From NCBI GenBank assembly GCA_039720395.1, contig CM077828.1, positions 21,804,717 to 21,868,716 on the forward strand: a stretch of DNA of 64,000 bases. The letters are read 5' to 3'. The DNA comes from Liquidambar formosana. Taxonomy: Eukaryota > Streptophyta > Magnoliopsida > Saxifragales > Altingiaceae. Under the pieces are notes generated by a model. That model ran no database searches. It was not told the DNA's origin and saw only the letters and a program-made list of their open reading frames with translations. This document shows, piece by piece, positions 31,940 through 42,631 of this stretch; within the stretch, counting starts at the first letter, position 1, and every line of letters begins with the position of its first letter. Position numbers and translations under genes: made by a program.

Positions 31940-32372
31940 ATTGATTAAGATTTGTGAGCTCTCAAAAGGGCATGAGATTCTTGTTAGGGAAAATTACATT
32001 TTAGGGGCCATTTTTCAAACTAACGTCAGAAAAAGATTATTATTTGTCAACTTGCTACAAATTGACTACCAAATTTATTTATATGGTATTAATTTGAAAT
32101 GTGGTCCCCAAAAGTTAATTTTTCTTTTCTTTTTTACTTTTTTTTTTGGGTTAAAAATGGCCCATTTTAGCTATGTCCGAAATATGTAATTTTCACACAA
32201 TTTATGAAATAGCAAGGGTTGGAAACGTAAATTACACGATTTCTGGAATAAGTAGGGGTAAAATCGTCCAAGCATCAATTGTGTATCATCAAATGATGTG
32301 ATTTTCATCTTAGAGCGCTGAGCTGACTGCCTCTCTTCTCTCTCTCTCATTCACTCTCCCTTGTCATTTTCC
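31940..32372. other. Intergenic; leader of the interrupted zinc-finger copy
   Basis: Bases 32259-32372 share GGTAAAATCGTCC, GATGTGATTTTCATC and a CTCTT-rich leader with the copy starting at 15272. The remainder holds no gene. Confidence 0.5.
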
Positions 32373-33887
32373 ATGGAAAATATTCACGTTGCTTTGCCGA
32401 CTCTTGTGCCAGAGCATAGTTGTAATACCCCTACTCTAATTTTGGGTCCATTAATGATTAGTTTTAATAGCTAATTGGGGGTTAAATAATTTTGCTTTGA
32501 CTTAGTGTTAAGGCTCTAATTATCTTATTTATTTATTTAATTATTTTTAGACGGATAATGCTGAATTTTTATTAAAATAATGGTTAAAATTATTTATTTC
32601 TCACTTACTTATGGATATAAAACTTGTTTTATTTGGTAAAGTCAAAGTGCAATGTGTCAAAAAAAAAATCAAATGCTTTATTAATTAAATCATGTTTTAT
32701 TAACCTTGATCATGACTCAATAATTTCGGGTCGTAACAATTCTTTTTGGTATCAAAGCGGCTAGTAGATCCACATGGGCGATATGTGTGGGTGATAGATA
32801 ATATGATATGTTAAATGTGAGATGATCATGGATTTTAGGTTGATTATTAGAATATTAGATTTATTGGTTAGTGACCTCTATTGCATGGTCTATTGATCTG
32901 TTATGCTGTATTTTTCATTTTTTCAGCAAAAAGGGTGTTTTGGAACGAATTTATTAAAGGGGTTATCCTTATTATAATTTTATGAAAGTTTGCGAGAAAT
33001 ACCATGGTTATGTCTAGTTTTTGTATAAAAATTTTCAGAGTCAAATTTTTTGTGATTTATTCGCAGTAATTCAAACACTATTCATTGGTCAATATTGTTA
33101 TGATATTCCAGAAAAGTAATTTCAGATAAAATCGCTGAATTATTTTATAAAGAGAAGTTTTGCATCCTGAGGCATATTTTTCCAAAATGTTTTATGAGTC
33201 TAGTTTACATAGAAACAAGAAAATCAAGATTTGAACATATATATTTGAGGATATGAATATTATAGGGAGTTGTTAATTGATTCTATGTAGTGGATTATTC
33301 CACCATACTTGGAAATGAACTTTCTCAAAAAAAAAAAAAAAAAAATTTGTTTTAGCAATCTGCTCTTTAAAATATGAGTTATAGCGGAAGTGCAGTGGTA
33401 TAAGGTTTTTGATTTAAAGCTATTCAAATTTTGAGGACGGAATTTTTTTTTAGGAGGGTAGATTGTAATATCCCTACTCTAGATTTGGGTTAATTATATT
33501 ATTTTGGGTCCATTAACAATTGGTTTTAATCGCTAATTAGGGGTTAAATAATTTTGTTTTGACTTAGTGTTAAGGCTCTAATTATCTTATTTATTTATTC
33601 AATTATTTTTAGACGGGTCATGCTAGATTTTTATTAAAATAATGGTTAAAATTATTTATTTCTCACTTACTTATAGATGTAAAACCTGTTTGATTTAGAA
33701 AAGTCAAAGTGCAATGTCTCCAAAAAAAAAAAAATCAAATGCTTTATTAATTAAATCCTGTTTTATTACCCTTAATCATGACTTGATAATTTCAAGTCGT
33801 GATAACAGTGGTTTCTTTGACACTAATGGTTACTACAATATCTACAAGATGACGTTCGAGAATGTCAGGAAAATACTGTTCCATTAG
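32373..33887 (+). pseudogene. Two-finger C2H2 mini-protein gene split by an LTR element
   Basis: ATG at 32373 opens MENIHVALPTLVPEHS, which ends exactly at the LTR insertion (32420). After the element and the duplicated target (33805-33809) the frame resumes as GFFDTNGYYNIYKMTFENVR to TAG 33885-33887. Finger 1 has both cysteines changed to tyrosine and finger 2 is lost, as in the copy at 1193. The gene was therefore probably defective before or soon after the insertion, and was later duplicated with it. Confidence 0.85.
32421..33804 (+). mobile_element. Short non-autonomous LTR retrotransposon, copy 2 (complete)
   Basis: 5' LTR 32421-32738 (TGTAATACCCC...CGTAACA); PBS TGGTATCAAAGC 32747-32758; internal region of about 700 bases with no coding capacity; polypurine AGGAGGGTAGA (33453-33463); 3' LTR 33464-33804. 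Target duplication ATAGT (32416-32420) against ACAGT (33805-33809). The 5' LTR lacks about 20 bases (TTAATTATATTATTTTGGG region) present in the 3' LTR. Copy 1 at the start of the window shares both the element and the 3' flank. Confidence 0.88.
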
Positions 33888-34585
33888 GGTGTCATGCATG
33901 GGTGGAGCCAAGTGGGAACAAAAGGTCACCGATCCGTCTCAAATTTTTTTTTTTTATTTTTATTTTATACCTATATATTTTTGCTTATCGCAAATTCCCC
34001 CCCCCCTTTTTTGGCTCTCTTTTAGGGTTTCTATTTATTTATTTATTTATTGGTGGCCTAGAGAGGCTTCTTTTACAATAGAGGTGGGTTTTTTTTTTGT
34101 TTATTTATGTTTATATTTAAATATGACTTCAGATCAATAAATAAAAGTTTTGAAACACGACACTTGTACATATCTTAATCATTGTTATGATTCTAGAATG
34201 CACCATAAGAGCTTATATAAGGAAAATGGCCTCATTTGGCCAAATTATCCAAGCAATCCAAAGCTTCCAAGCTGACAAACATTGTAATAAATTCTCTTAG
34301 TGATACAAGTGAACTTTTTCACAAGTGCTTGTGTGTTTTCTTCATTCCTAGTTTAGAGTATATATATTGCATGTAAAGAAGACTATTTCACTTTACCATT
34401 TCTTTGTTTTTTGTTTTTTTTTTTTTCAATCCAAATTAGAGTGGTGGGACTATGTCATTATTGTCAGATTTAAATGTCATAGAATGCATCAATAGTAGTG
34501 TGCTTGAAGGTTTGTTTAAGGGTTCACGAGTAGGGCATGAAGCTTAAGTGTCGTATGGGTAGTGGGTTGAAACATCAAGCCTTTA
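32640..34585. repeat. Segmental duplication, right copy (partner 1-1990)
   Basis: Colinear with the start of the window; see that entry. Indels are mostly homopolymer changes (C-run at 34001-34009, T-runs near 33946 and 34412). The copies diverge at about 34585, where this one jumps to the scrambled F-box piece that lies at 2735 in the other, so about 700 bases present on the left (1990-2730, including remnant 2) are missing here. Confidence 0.85.
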
Positions 34586-34599
34586 ATTTTTCCAATTAA

Positions 34600-34755
34600 A
34601 ACATCCGTATGGAATTAGACTTGCATAGCACAATCCATAATGGAAGCGGCATGTGCTGTTAAGAAGGATTTGGCTTATAATGTAGTCCAAAACTTGTATG
34701 TAGTCGAGATGTCATAATCATCAGTGTAATAACATAATAAACGTCATCTAGGTGG
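34600..34755 (-). pseudogene. Scrambled F-box/DUF295 fragment, second copy
   Basis: Same shuffled order as at 2735-2884 (GAATTAGACTTGCATAGCAC, AAGGATTTGGCTTATAATG, TCATAATCATCAGTG, AACGTCATC), again fused directly to a zinc-finger unit. Confidence 0.7.
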
Positions 34756-34764
34756 ATTTTTTTT

Positions 34765-34899
34765 TATACAAATGGCCATTGCAATATCTACAAGAATACA
34801 TTCGAGAGCGTGGAGAAGATGCTGCTCCACCAGGCTGCCTTGCACTGATGTTGCAAAGTATTTTGCGGCGGTTCCTATGGGAAGAGGTTTAAAACCAAT
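34765..34899 (+). pseudogene. C2H2 mini-protein unit fused upstream of the best copy
   Basis: Reads TNGHCNIYKNTFESVEKMLL, HQAALH, then a TGA (CGA-type mutation), and on as CCKVFCGGSYGKRFKTN in the same frame as the following unit. One cysteine of each finger is tyrosine. Confidence 0.65.
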
Positions 34900-35154
34900 T
34901 TGGCCGATGTTGCAAAGTATTTTGCGGCGGTTCTGATTGTTAATCATGGTGGATTCTTTGACACCAATGGTCATTGTAATCTCTGCAAGAACACCTTCGA
35001 GAATGTAGGCAAAATGCTCGCCCACCAAGCTGCCAAGCACCGCGGTTACAAAGTATTCTGTAGTGGTTCGTGTGGGAGAAGGTTTAAGTCCAAGGGCGAG
35101 ATGCGATGCCATTGTGACCGACGCCACCCTGGTCTTAAGAAGAGGCAAAACTAG
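34900..35154 (+). CDS. Two-finger C2H2 mini-protein, best-preserved copy (no clear ATG)
   Basis: From about codon 15 the frame reads VNHGGFFDTNGHCNLCKNTF, ENVGKMLAHQAAKHRG, YKVFCSGSCGRRFKSKGEMR, CHCDRRHPGLKKRQN, stop 35152-35154. Two complete fingers are present: C-x2-C-x12-H-x4-H and C-x3-C-x12-H-x4-H, with a basic tail, as expected for a nucleic-acid or RNA-binding mini-protein. The family start (MEDYx or MDDYx) is missing; upstream the frame is fused to a dead unit and no in-frame ATG precedes finger 1. It may be untranslated, so treat it as the best surviving finger region rather than a proven gene. I do not know a characterised homologue. Confidence 0.55.
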   Translation: MADVAKYFAAVLIVNHGGFFDTNGHCNLCKNTFENVGKMLAHQAAKHRGYKVFCSGSCGRRFKSKGEMRCHCDRRHPGLKKRQN

Positions 35155-35159
35155 CGAGT

Positions 35160-35640
35160 TAGGGTTTGAACTTTGAACAATGACTTTTGGTTGCTGTTTC
35201 TCTTTCGTTTTAGATGATTTTGAATGTTAATAAATTTTTCTCTAGGTCTTATGCATTTATATGTGTTCATCTTGTGAGTTCCATTGTTTTCTTTTCTTGT
35301 TTGGTTATTGAGAAAATCTTGGGAAAATGTGACCTAATTTTTCTCGTGTATGCCTATCCATCGTTTTTTTTCTTTTTCAAGAGATGCATGACTAACTTTA
35401 TATGTGTATCCATCTTTGTGAGTTTCGTTTTTTTTTTTTTTCTTTTCAATGTTGTTTGTTTGCTAAGAAAATTTGGCATTTCCCTAGCGTGTTTGACACT
35501 CCCTCTGATTGTTAACCCTCTTCTCTATTTTATTTATCTATTTTTGTTGGGTTATGTTGTGGAGTCCAGATCTTGTCCCCTTTCTGCAACATAGGGACTC
35601 ATAGGAAACAACTCTGAGACCGTCATCTCTTCTCTTTTTC
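35160..35640. other. 3' flank of the zinc-finger gene, no gene seen
   Basis: T-rich sequence with short blocks (TTGTTTGGTTATTGAGAAAA, AGAAAATTTGGC) like 2140-2310. This suggests the 3' region travels with the zinc-finger units. Confidence 0.5.
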
Positions 35641-35649
35641 CTTTTATTA

Positions 35650-35935
35650 TTAATTTTTTTGCTCCAACCAAAAATGAAAATGGAAGGTCTCTCCCGCTGT
35701 CTCTATTCCATCTCCGATGTGAAAAACTTCGGTCATCATAAGCAATTTCAAGGCGAAAACACCATAAATTTCGACGAGCTTAGTTGGGAAAGTTATCCTT
35801 TGTTTTTCTCTCTCTTTTTTCTGTGGTACAACTCCGACTACCTTTAAAAATCCATAACCCTCCAACTGCACCTTCCATATGGCATAGCCACTCCTTCCAT
35901 TGAAACCCACTTCTATGGTTGCGGAACCACTAACC
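35650..35935 (-). pseudogene. Possible Copia gag N-terminal remnant
   Basis: The minus-strand frame includes FNGRSGYAIWKVQLEGYGFL, which resembles the start of Copia gag proteins (FxGxNYxxWKxxMExxL). It then drifts into sequence with no resemblance and has no LTR or PBS nearby. The next 280 bases (35925-36210) are the dispersed block described at 15405. Confidence 0.3.
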
Positions 35936-36565
35936 CATTCCAAAAAGAAAGGGAAATCGAGAGATGTCACCAAAATTGCTATTTGAAGAGTGTAGACTAT
36001 TTGGAGCGTATAAATGTTGGGATAATAAGAGTTGTTCACAGAGAAAGAAAATCATGGGGACAGATGATCCGGACTCTATGCTGTGATATCCATGGCTATG
36101 TCTTCCACGATCACCGGCTATGGCTAAATTACCTCCAAAATGGATACACACAGTCATCACAGATGCCTGTGTAATTCACCATCACCCAAAATGGAGGCCA
36201 TTAATTCACCAACCATCCCCTGATTCGGCCAACTCCAGCAATTATTGGTCGCTTCTCTTTATGCTCTCCTGTTTTTCTCTTTTATCAGCTCCTCATAGGG
36301 ATGTCAACGGGGCGGGTTTGGTACGGGGAGCCCTCTCCCAACCCCAACCCATTAGGATTTATCCCGTCCCAACCTCGTCCCAAACCCACTTTGAATTTAA
36401 CATCCAATTCCCATTCCCATCCCAATTAAATTTGAAAATTTCATTCCTACCCCGTCCCGTCCTGTTTATATTTTGTGGGATAAGACAAGATGGGAAGGGA
36501 CGAAACAAAAAATCGATTACGTTCTATAGCATAAATTTGTTTTTAATAAAAAATAATTATTTTAT

Positions 36566-38207
36566 GGGAACTTTGGCCGCAAGTCCATAAAATTGGACTT
36601 GTGTAGCCATAAGTCCAATAAAAATATTTGTGCAGCTTCCAGTCCATGAAAATAGACACAGACAAAAATGCCCTTCATCACTCATCTGTGTTTATAACGT
36701 CCTGCTGCTCGCTTCATACCTACATTCTCTTTAGAGAAGTTTCTACCGTCTATACATTGTCAACATCCTACTCCTCGTTCTCCAGAACCTCCTCTTGTGA
36801 AGTTTCTACACTAGATCTGGTGGTAAAACCACAAGTATTTGCAGCAGTTTCGCCAACCCCCACTCCATTTTCTCCAACATCTCGTCCAGTGGTGGAACCA
36901 TTAATTTTTGCATAAGATCTGGTGGTGACTTGCTTCAATGAAGTTTCTGCACCAGATCTAGTAGTGAAACCTCTAGTTTTTGCACCAACTCCCCCAACCC
37001 CCGCTCCAGCTTCTCTAACACCTCCTCTGATGGTGAAATCATCAGTTCCTACATGAGATCTTGTGGTAAAACCACTATATTTTGCACCAACTTTGCCAAC
37101 CCCTATTCCTGTTTCTCCAATGCCTTCTCCACTGGCTTTAACACCCATTCTATCAAACGCGTGTGTGAAAATAAGAATTAATCTTAAGTTTATCTTTAAA
37201 CAGTTATATGTAATTGTTTTAGAAAACACTCTTTTTTGTAATAGTTACATCTAAAACCAATTATATATACATAAGTTCATAAACTAATTTACATTCAGCA
37301 TTTATTCTAAACAAATCTGTAAATAGTTACATCAAAAAATAATTACATATAAGCATATAGCATAAAAAGTTACATATAATTGTTTTACATTCACCATTTC
37401 TTTTGCACAAATCTGTAAATAGTTACATCTAAAAACAATTACATATAGCAAAACAGTTATATGTAATTGTTTTGAAATAGTTACATGAAACTGTTTTTGT
37501 GTGGGTTCAATTACTCACGTAGTATGGCCATGGGTTAAGCTTTGGCCATGGGTGTTTCATTGTGTGAGAAATTTGTGGAAGTGTGGGTGCTTCATATCAA
37601 TTCTTTCTAATTTTCTTTTCTTTAGTCATGAATTTTGAAACAGTTACATGTAATTGTTTAAAAACAACTACATGTAGTGGTTTTAGAAAACATTGTCAAA
37701 TCTATAAAATCTTTCGCTACTAATACCAAAATTAATTGTTTTATTCAAAATTAATAGTTAAATATACTCACAAAACAATAATTTAAATTTAAACTCTATT
37801 AAAAATAATTTAATTTCAATTTTTTGTTAAACAGTTACATGTAACTGTTCATGTTACTGTTACAAATAGTTACATGTATTCAATGTAACTGTTTTTTTTT
37901 TTATTTTTTTATTTTTTTTATATATACATAATTTCATATCTAACATGGATCTTGTTTCGAAGGTCTCAATGAATAGATTTTAAAAATATGAATTTTAGTG
38001 AAAACCGATATATAAATTAAAAGTTATGCTATTTTAAATTTTGAAAACAAAAAATAACAACTTAAGGGTATAATTGACTTAATGCACCTAAGACTCTCAT
38101 AAAAATACTACCGTTTCATTTAAAATGGAACTTATGGCCGCATAAGATTTAAGCTTAGACTTATACCTTTATAAGTTCTAAAAAGTGGACTTTTCACTAA
38201 TTTTCCC
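36566..38207. mobile_element. Non-autonomous MULE with a repeat-peptide ORF
   Basis: A perfect 9-bp duplication TTATTTTAT flanks it (36557-36565 and 38208-38216). The ends GGGAACTTTGGCCGCAAGTC and (inverted) GGGAAAATTAGTGAAAAGTC are imperfect inverted repeats; GGCCGCAAG/GGCCGCATAAG motifs occur near both ends. The interior has a repeat-peptide ORF (minus, 37229-36768) and a region rich in AACAGTTACATGTAA palindromes (about 37190-37890). No transposase. Confidence 0.75.
36768..37229 (-). CDS. Repeat-peptide ORF inside the MULE
   Basis: A 153-codon frame built from imperfect repeats of about 25-30 residues: xGFTTRSxxxT, then G/V-rich GVGxxGAK (YSGFTTRSHVGT, TRGFTTRSGAETS, TCGFTTRSSVETS, and degenerate NGSTTGRD). 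No signal peptide, domain or known motif. It could be a captured low-complexity exon or a tandem repeat that happens to stay open. The ATG is not supported by anything but the frame. Confidence 0.3.
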   Translation of the reverse strand: MFSKTITYNCLKINLRLILIFTHAFDRMGVKASGEGIGETGIGVGKVGAKYSGFTTRSHVGTDDFTIRGGVREAGAGVGGVGAKTRGFTTRSGAETSLKQVTTRSYAKINGSTTGRDVGENGVGVGETAANTCGFTTRSSVETSQEEVLENEE

Positions 38208-38219
38208 TTATTTTATTTT

Positions 38220-40600
38220 AACATATTTATAATAAGAAATTTTTAAAATTCGTTTATTAAATTAATCAAACTACTTTCAATTTTCCTATATGAAAAATAA
38301 TAAAATACAACATAACAACTAAAAAGAGTCACTTAATAACAAGAATTTCTTTCAATAAAAATGTCACAACTAGCAACAAAACGGAATAGAACAAAGGGAC
38401 AAGAAAAAGAAACAAGATCCTAACAAAGGCAAAAAACAACCTAAGAAATTAGAAACCTTTATATATATTATAAATGGCATAAATGTATTAGTATGTATTA
38501 ATAGAGGTATAATAGTAAAAGTGAATAGACAATCGGGGCGGGTTCGGATGGGTTTTTAATGAAAATCCCAACCCCGCCCCAAACCTTAACAGGTTCTTAA
38601 GAAAATCCCAAACCTGCCCCTACCTTATTAAATAGTAACCCAAACCCTTTCCACTAGAAGTGGGACGGGGCGGGGCCCCAAAAAAACCCGTCCTGTTTGG
38701 CTCGTAGGGAAAGAATTGAGGAGAATCTGTAGTCATATTTAATCTCACCCAAACTTGCCTACCCTTTCCATCAGTAATTTTTGCACACCTCCTTAGAGAT
38801 TTGTCTATTTTCACATTGTTTAACCCTAATCAAGAAAATAGGAGAACGAAAAAGAAAAATAGAACGAGAGAAAAAAAGGAGAAATAGTCAAATGGGGAGG
38901 AAAGAGAGAGAAGGAAGAGAGAAGAAAAAGGAGGTGAAAAACTCCTATAGGTCAAAGACTTCAGAAGGAGAGAGCATACTCGCACTAGCTGCAAGAAGAA
39001 ATCTCCTACAACAGGAGAGATTATTCAGGTGGGGCATCTTGACCACTAAAAATTGGCAATTTACACAAAGCATAAATAAACATAAACAAAGAAATATAAA
39101 GAGGATTCATGGAATAAAAAAAATCTGCCCATAAAATCATTGTATATAGCTCAATCTCCAATCTATAGATTACTATTTCCGCCAACTCTGTCACTTCTCT
39201 TCGAATTAATTCACATATACTACAATGAACGAATGAATTTAGGGGAGCAAGGAAAAGAATTACTGGACATAACACCCCTATTGATATGGATTAGGGGACA
39301 GTCATTCAGTTGTTGTGATCCTGGACACAAATATGAAATAAAGAAACCCGTAGGCTAACATTGTTAATGTACAAAGTTTTGAAAATTTTGGTGATGAAAG
39401 CACCCCAAGTCAGCCAAAAAAATTCAGCTTCATAAACTCGAACAAACAATATGATTGAACTGTGTTTTCACAACTAAACTAGACTACAACATGGAGGTCA
39501 GACAAATCTCAGGTCATAAACTTAAAGGAAAAAGAGTTGCATTGCATAACACTTTCCCTACTCTTAGATGTGAAGTAAGTGCATATAATTGATGCTCCAA
39601 ATAATAGACTGAAAGTAGTATGCAGAACAACAAGACACTTAATCAAAATTTAAGAGAAGAGGAAGTGCAGTGGTTTTCATATGCAATTTTAAATGAAACC
39701 AACATAACTTTACTACATTGAAAAAGTACACTCTGGTGAAATAAGTACAAAAACATTTTACAATGGAAGGCCGTCACTAAATAGACACCCTTTATCAGTG
39801 AAACAATCCAAGGTAATAGACTTATTTCTATAAGAGATCTAAAATAAATAGAATATTATTCCTCACACGGGTACCTCCAAATATAACCCAACAGTCCTCT
39901 CTTCAGCCAACAAAACCATGCTTTATCAGGCTTTTCCCCCAAAAAATTCCTCAAACCATAATAATCTCCCAAGACTGTTGACATGAGCAAAGCTTTCCCT
40001 TTCATTCATTTATCACCTATCAAGACAAAGATAACATAGAGATACCGGATATAAAAATCCTCATTAGAGCTTACACTAAAAATATGGCCGTAAATCTACC
40101 TTTTCTTTCTAGTCACAACAAATAACAAAGCCAACACTAAAAAAAGTGAAAATAAATAAATAAATAAGTGGTACAATAACTAATTACATGAGGCTTTTGG
40201 GTCATCCAGCAACTATATTCGCAATGCGACTCTGTTCCTCGAGATGCTATTTTTAAGATTTCCCAACAAATTAACCTTATGTTTGTCCCATTGAATATTA
40301 AAGCAAAACACTTTTTGAATAAGTCCTACATTAAAAACCCGGGCTTAGCCAATGGGCATTGTTTGTGGGCTATTGCGTGCAACGATCAATCCCAAAAGGG
40401 GGGTATTGCTAACAAAGTCCTGTATAAGCAATAATTGAACATGAACAGGAGAAGAGAAGATTAAAAAAACGATAGGAAGAAATTATAATAATAATAATAG
40501 CAACGTTATGGAAATCTCAAACACAATCATTATTCAGTAATAAGCAAGAAGCAAGCGTGAAATTATTCCATCACACAAAAACAACTAGCAATAATAAATA
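38220..40600. other. Intergenic; F-box duplicate flank from 39965
   Basis: After the GC-rich repeat the sequence is AT-rich with a purine stretch (38850-38945, GAGAAAAAAAGG type). Frames at 38781 and 39021 are low-complexity and unsupported. From 39965 it is the partner of 22925-23430, continuing without interruption into F-box gene 2, so it represents the state before the MULE insertion at 23431. Confidence 0.55.
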
Positions 40601-40625
40601 ATAAAATTACACTCCACAGAAAAGG

Positions 40626-41840
40626 TCAAGCAGATGAAGATAGGTTAGAACCGAATTTGGGCAATGTTGGCACAATCCATAATGCAGGCGGCATGTGCTT
40701 CTGAGAAGGATCTAGCTTGTAATGTAGTCCAAAGCTTGCATCCTCCAAGTTGAAGACGCCCATGTCGCGAGGCCCGAAAGCCTCATATGTAGTCGCATCA
40801 TCATAATCATCTGTGTAATAAATGGAATTAGACTTGCATCCAGTAACGTTAGCCACCGAGATGCACAAGGAATGGTTGTCTCCCAAAAACAGGGCATCGT
40901 CACCAAGGCTCTTGATTTCAATCCACCCCGCTATCGCCGTCGCTGTAGAATGTTGCAGCTTGAAAATCTTAAATCCCGAAGTCAGCAGCTGTATCTCGTG
41001 ATCCTTCTGTTTCAAAAACCGTTGAACCATCAACAGATCTCCAGCGGATGATTCCACAAGATACGCCTTTGGAGCATGGACCGAAGTCCGTGGAGCAACC
41101 ATCTTTGCGCTAGGTTCAGAAGTCGAAATACTACTAGATGCATCGATCGTTTCAAGCCCACCCCATCTATCCACAGCGAGGACCTGGCCTTTATAATAAA
41201 TAACATCAACGAGCACATTCCGCTTATTCTTAACATAAGTCCAATCTTTCTCACCTGATTTAACCAATGCCAATGTTCTGTATTCACCATAGATGGCCGC
41301 GACCTCATAATGGGTATCCTCCGTTGGTTGGGCCGACAATATAACCTTAAGCAAGTCATACTCGTACGCATCGAAATCCTCATCGCTGTCGTAGAGTTCA
41401 AGATCATCTTCTTCATAATCGCTAAAGTTCCAGACTTGTTTAATTGGGGGAAGACAGATGGTCCTGCCCGAGACGGGGTTTCTGAGAGTAACGGCCTTGG
41501 TCTTGTCTATAGTAGCCAACCATCCATGCGAAGAACCGCTACACCTCCTGCTGAAAGGCACTGAAAACTGGAAGTCGCAGATTTTGTCGTCGGTGAAGCT
41601 GTAAAGACTGCGTCTTTCGGCGCTGTTATCTTTCGTGGGGATCAGCAGGAGGGGAAGTTGAATTCCACATGTGTTTTTCATTCGCTGCTGGTGCTTCGCA
41701 TTGTTCTCTGCCGCAACAAAGAGGTATGACTTGCAGACTAAGCTAAAACGGACATACTCGGAGAATGGGAACAGCTTGTCGAGAATCATATTCACAATGT
41801 CATTGGGGAGACTTGCCCAATTTGACTCTACAGACGCCAT
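40626..41840 (-). CDS. F-box/DUF295 (KIB-type) protein, paralogue 2
   Basis: An intact single-exon frame of 404 residues, a near-copy of 27136-28332: F-box about 8-48 (WASLPNDIVNMILDKL), then the DUF295 region (SFTDDKICDFQFSVPFSRR, LRNPVSGRTICLPPI, LVKSGEKDWTYVKNKRN, AYLVESSAGDLLMVQRFL, LGDDALFLGDNHSLCIS). Differences from gene 1 cluster in the acidic loop (YEEDDLELYDSDEDFDAYEY) and in two small insertions (SSSISTSEPSAK and TATAIAG). No stop or frameshift occurs in either copy, which suggests both are, or recently were, under constraint. Likely an SCF substrate receptor; partner unknown. Confidence 0.92.
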   Translation of the reverse strand: MASVESNWASLPNDIVNMILDKLFPFSEYVRFSLVCKSYLFVAAENNAKHQQRMKNTCGIQLPLLLIPTKDNSAERRSLYSFTDDKICDFQFSVPFSRRCSGSSHGWLATIDKTKAVTLRNPVSGRTICLPPIKQVWNFSDYEEDDLELYDSDEDFDAYEYDLLKVILSAQPTEDTHYEVAAIYGEYRTLALVKSGEKDWTYVKNKRNVLVDVIYYKGQVLAVDRWGGLETIDASSSISTSEPSAKMVAPRTSVHAPKAYLVESSAGDLLMVQRFLKQKDHEIQLLTSGFKIFKLQHSTATAIAGWIEIKSLGDDALFLGDNHSLCISVANVTGCKSNSIYYTDDYDDATTYEAFGPRDMGVFNLEDASFGLHYKLDPSQKHMPPALWIVPTLPKFGSNLSSSA

Positions 41841-42160
41841 TGCTCATACAACACTCAATTTCTCACTCCAGCAAGAAGAAGAAGAAGAAGAAGAAGAAGC
41901 AGCAAAAGGTCTCGCCTTTTACGTTTCAAAGTAATAAAGAAGTTATTGGAGTACACAAAATAAATTTCTACTGTTACAACCAACAAAGAATTTCTGGGGA
42001 ATTCATAGAAGATGGAGGTAAGGAGGATTGATGAAACAAGGAATTCTAGGGTTACAGAGGAATAAGGATTTGGGGGCAATTTATACTGTTAAAAGGGAAT
42101 TTTCATCGGAATTCCTAGAAGAGGGAGGATTGGAGAATTGAAGAAACAAGGAAGTCTGGG
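41841..42160. promoter_or_regulatory. 5' leader and proximal flank of F-box gene 2 (shared with gene 1)
   Basis: Contains a (GAA) run at 41874-41899 followed by GCAGC in the leader (minus strand CTT repeats), then sequence common to both genes up to about 42160. No TATA box stands out on the minus strand within 300 bases. The longer GAA run here than at 28364-28380 is the main difference. Confidence 0.5.
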
Positions 42161-42461
42161 GTTTTTAATATATATAAATAATTATTAACTTCATAATAAA
42201 TGACTGCTAATTTAACTAAGAATGATTACTAACAATAATTATGTGGTCCGTAGACAGCCCAATTAGCAGGTGGAATTATGACTACTAGTAAGTAGTATTT
42301 AGTAGTAAGTGCATGTGAGTGACTTCTATTCCTCCTCTATTTACTCATACAAAGTTTTACACTCGTGGCCCCCATAAGTGCTTTCTTTTTTTTTTTCTTT
42401 TTTTTTTACGATCCATAAAATCTACCCTATGTTATAATGTTTTTGTCAATGATTCACTTTC

Positions 42462-42631
42462 TTTTTTTGGTTTTTGACCCAGTGTATCCCCAAAGCTGAC
42501 AACCAAAGGACTAATCACTGTCACGACGAGTGGGTAATGGTAAATCGCTGACCCAAAATTTTTTTCCAAAGTGCTTGAACTTGAACTCAGGATTTTTCAC
42601 CTCCTTTTGAGACAATCACTTTGGAGCCAAG
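42462..42631 (-). mobile_element. Probable SINE insertion
   Basis: This 170-base stretch is missing from the same place in R1 (about 4919) and R2. Read on the minus strand it has TGGCTCCAAAGTG near the start, GAGTTCAAGTTCAAG as a possible B box and an A-rich end (CCAAAAAAAG). Target duplications are unclear. Confidence 0.45.

Larger units (their letters stand above)
36296..38700. mobile_element. GGGGCGGG-ended repeat interrupted by a MULE
   Basis: The left part (36296-36500; TAGGGATGTCAACGGGGCGG, CCCCGTCCCGTCCTG) and the right part (38525-38700; ATCGGGGCGGGTTCGGATGG, GGGACGGGGCGGGGC) resemble the dispersed hAT-MITE-type repeats with a TAGGGATGxCAACGGGGC start. The right terminus is not a clean inverse, so the outer limits are approximate. 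Confidence 0.45.
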
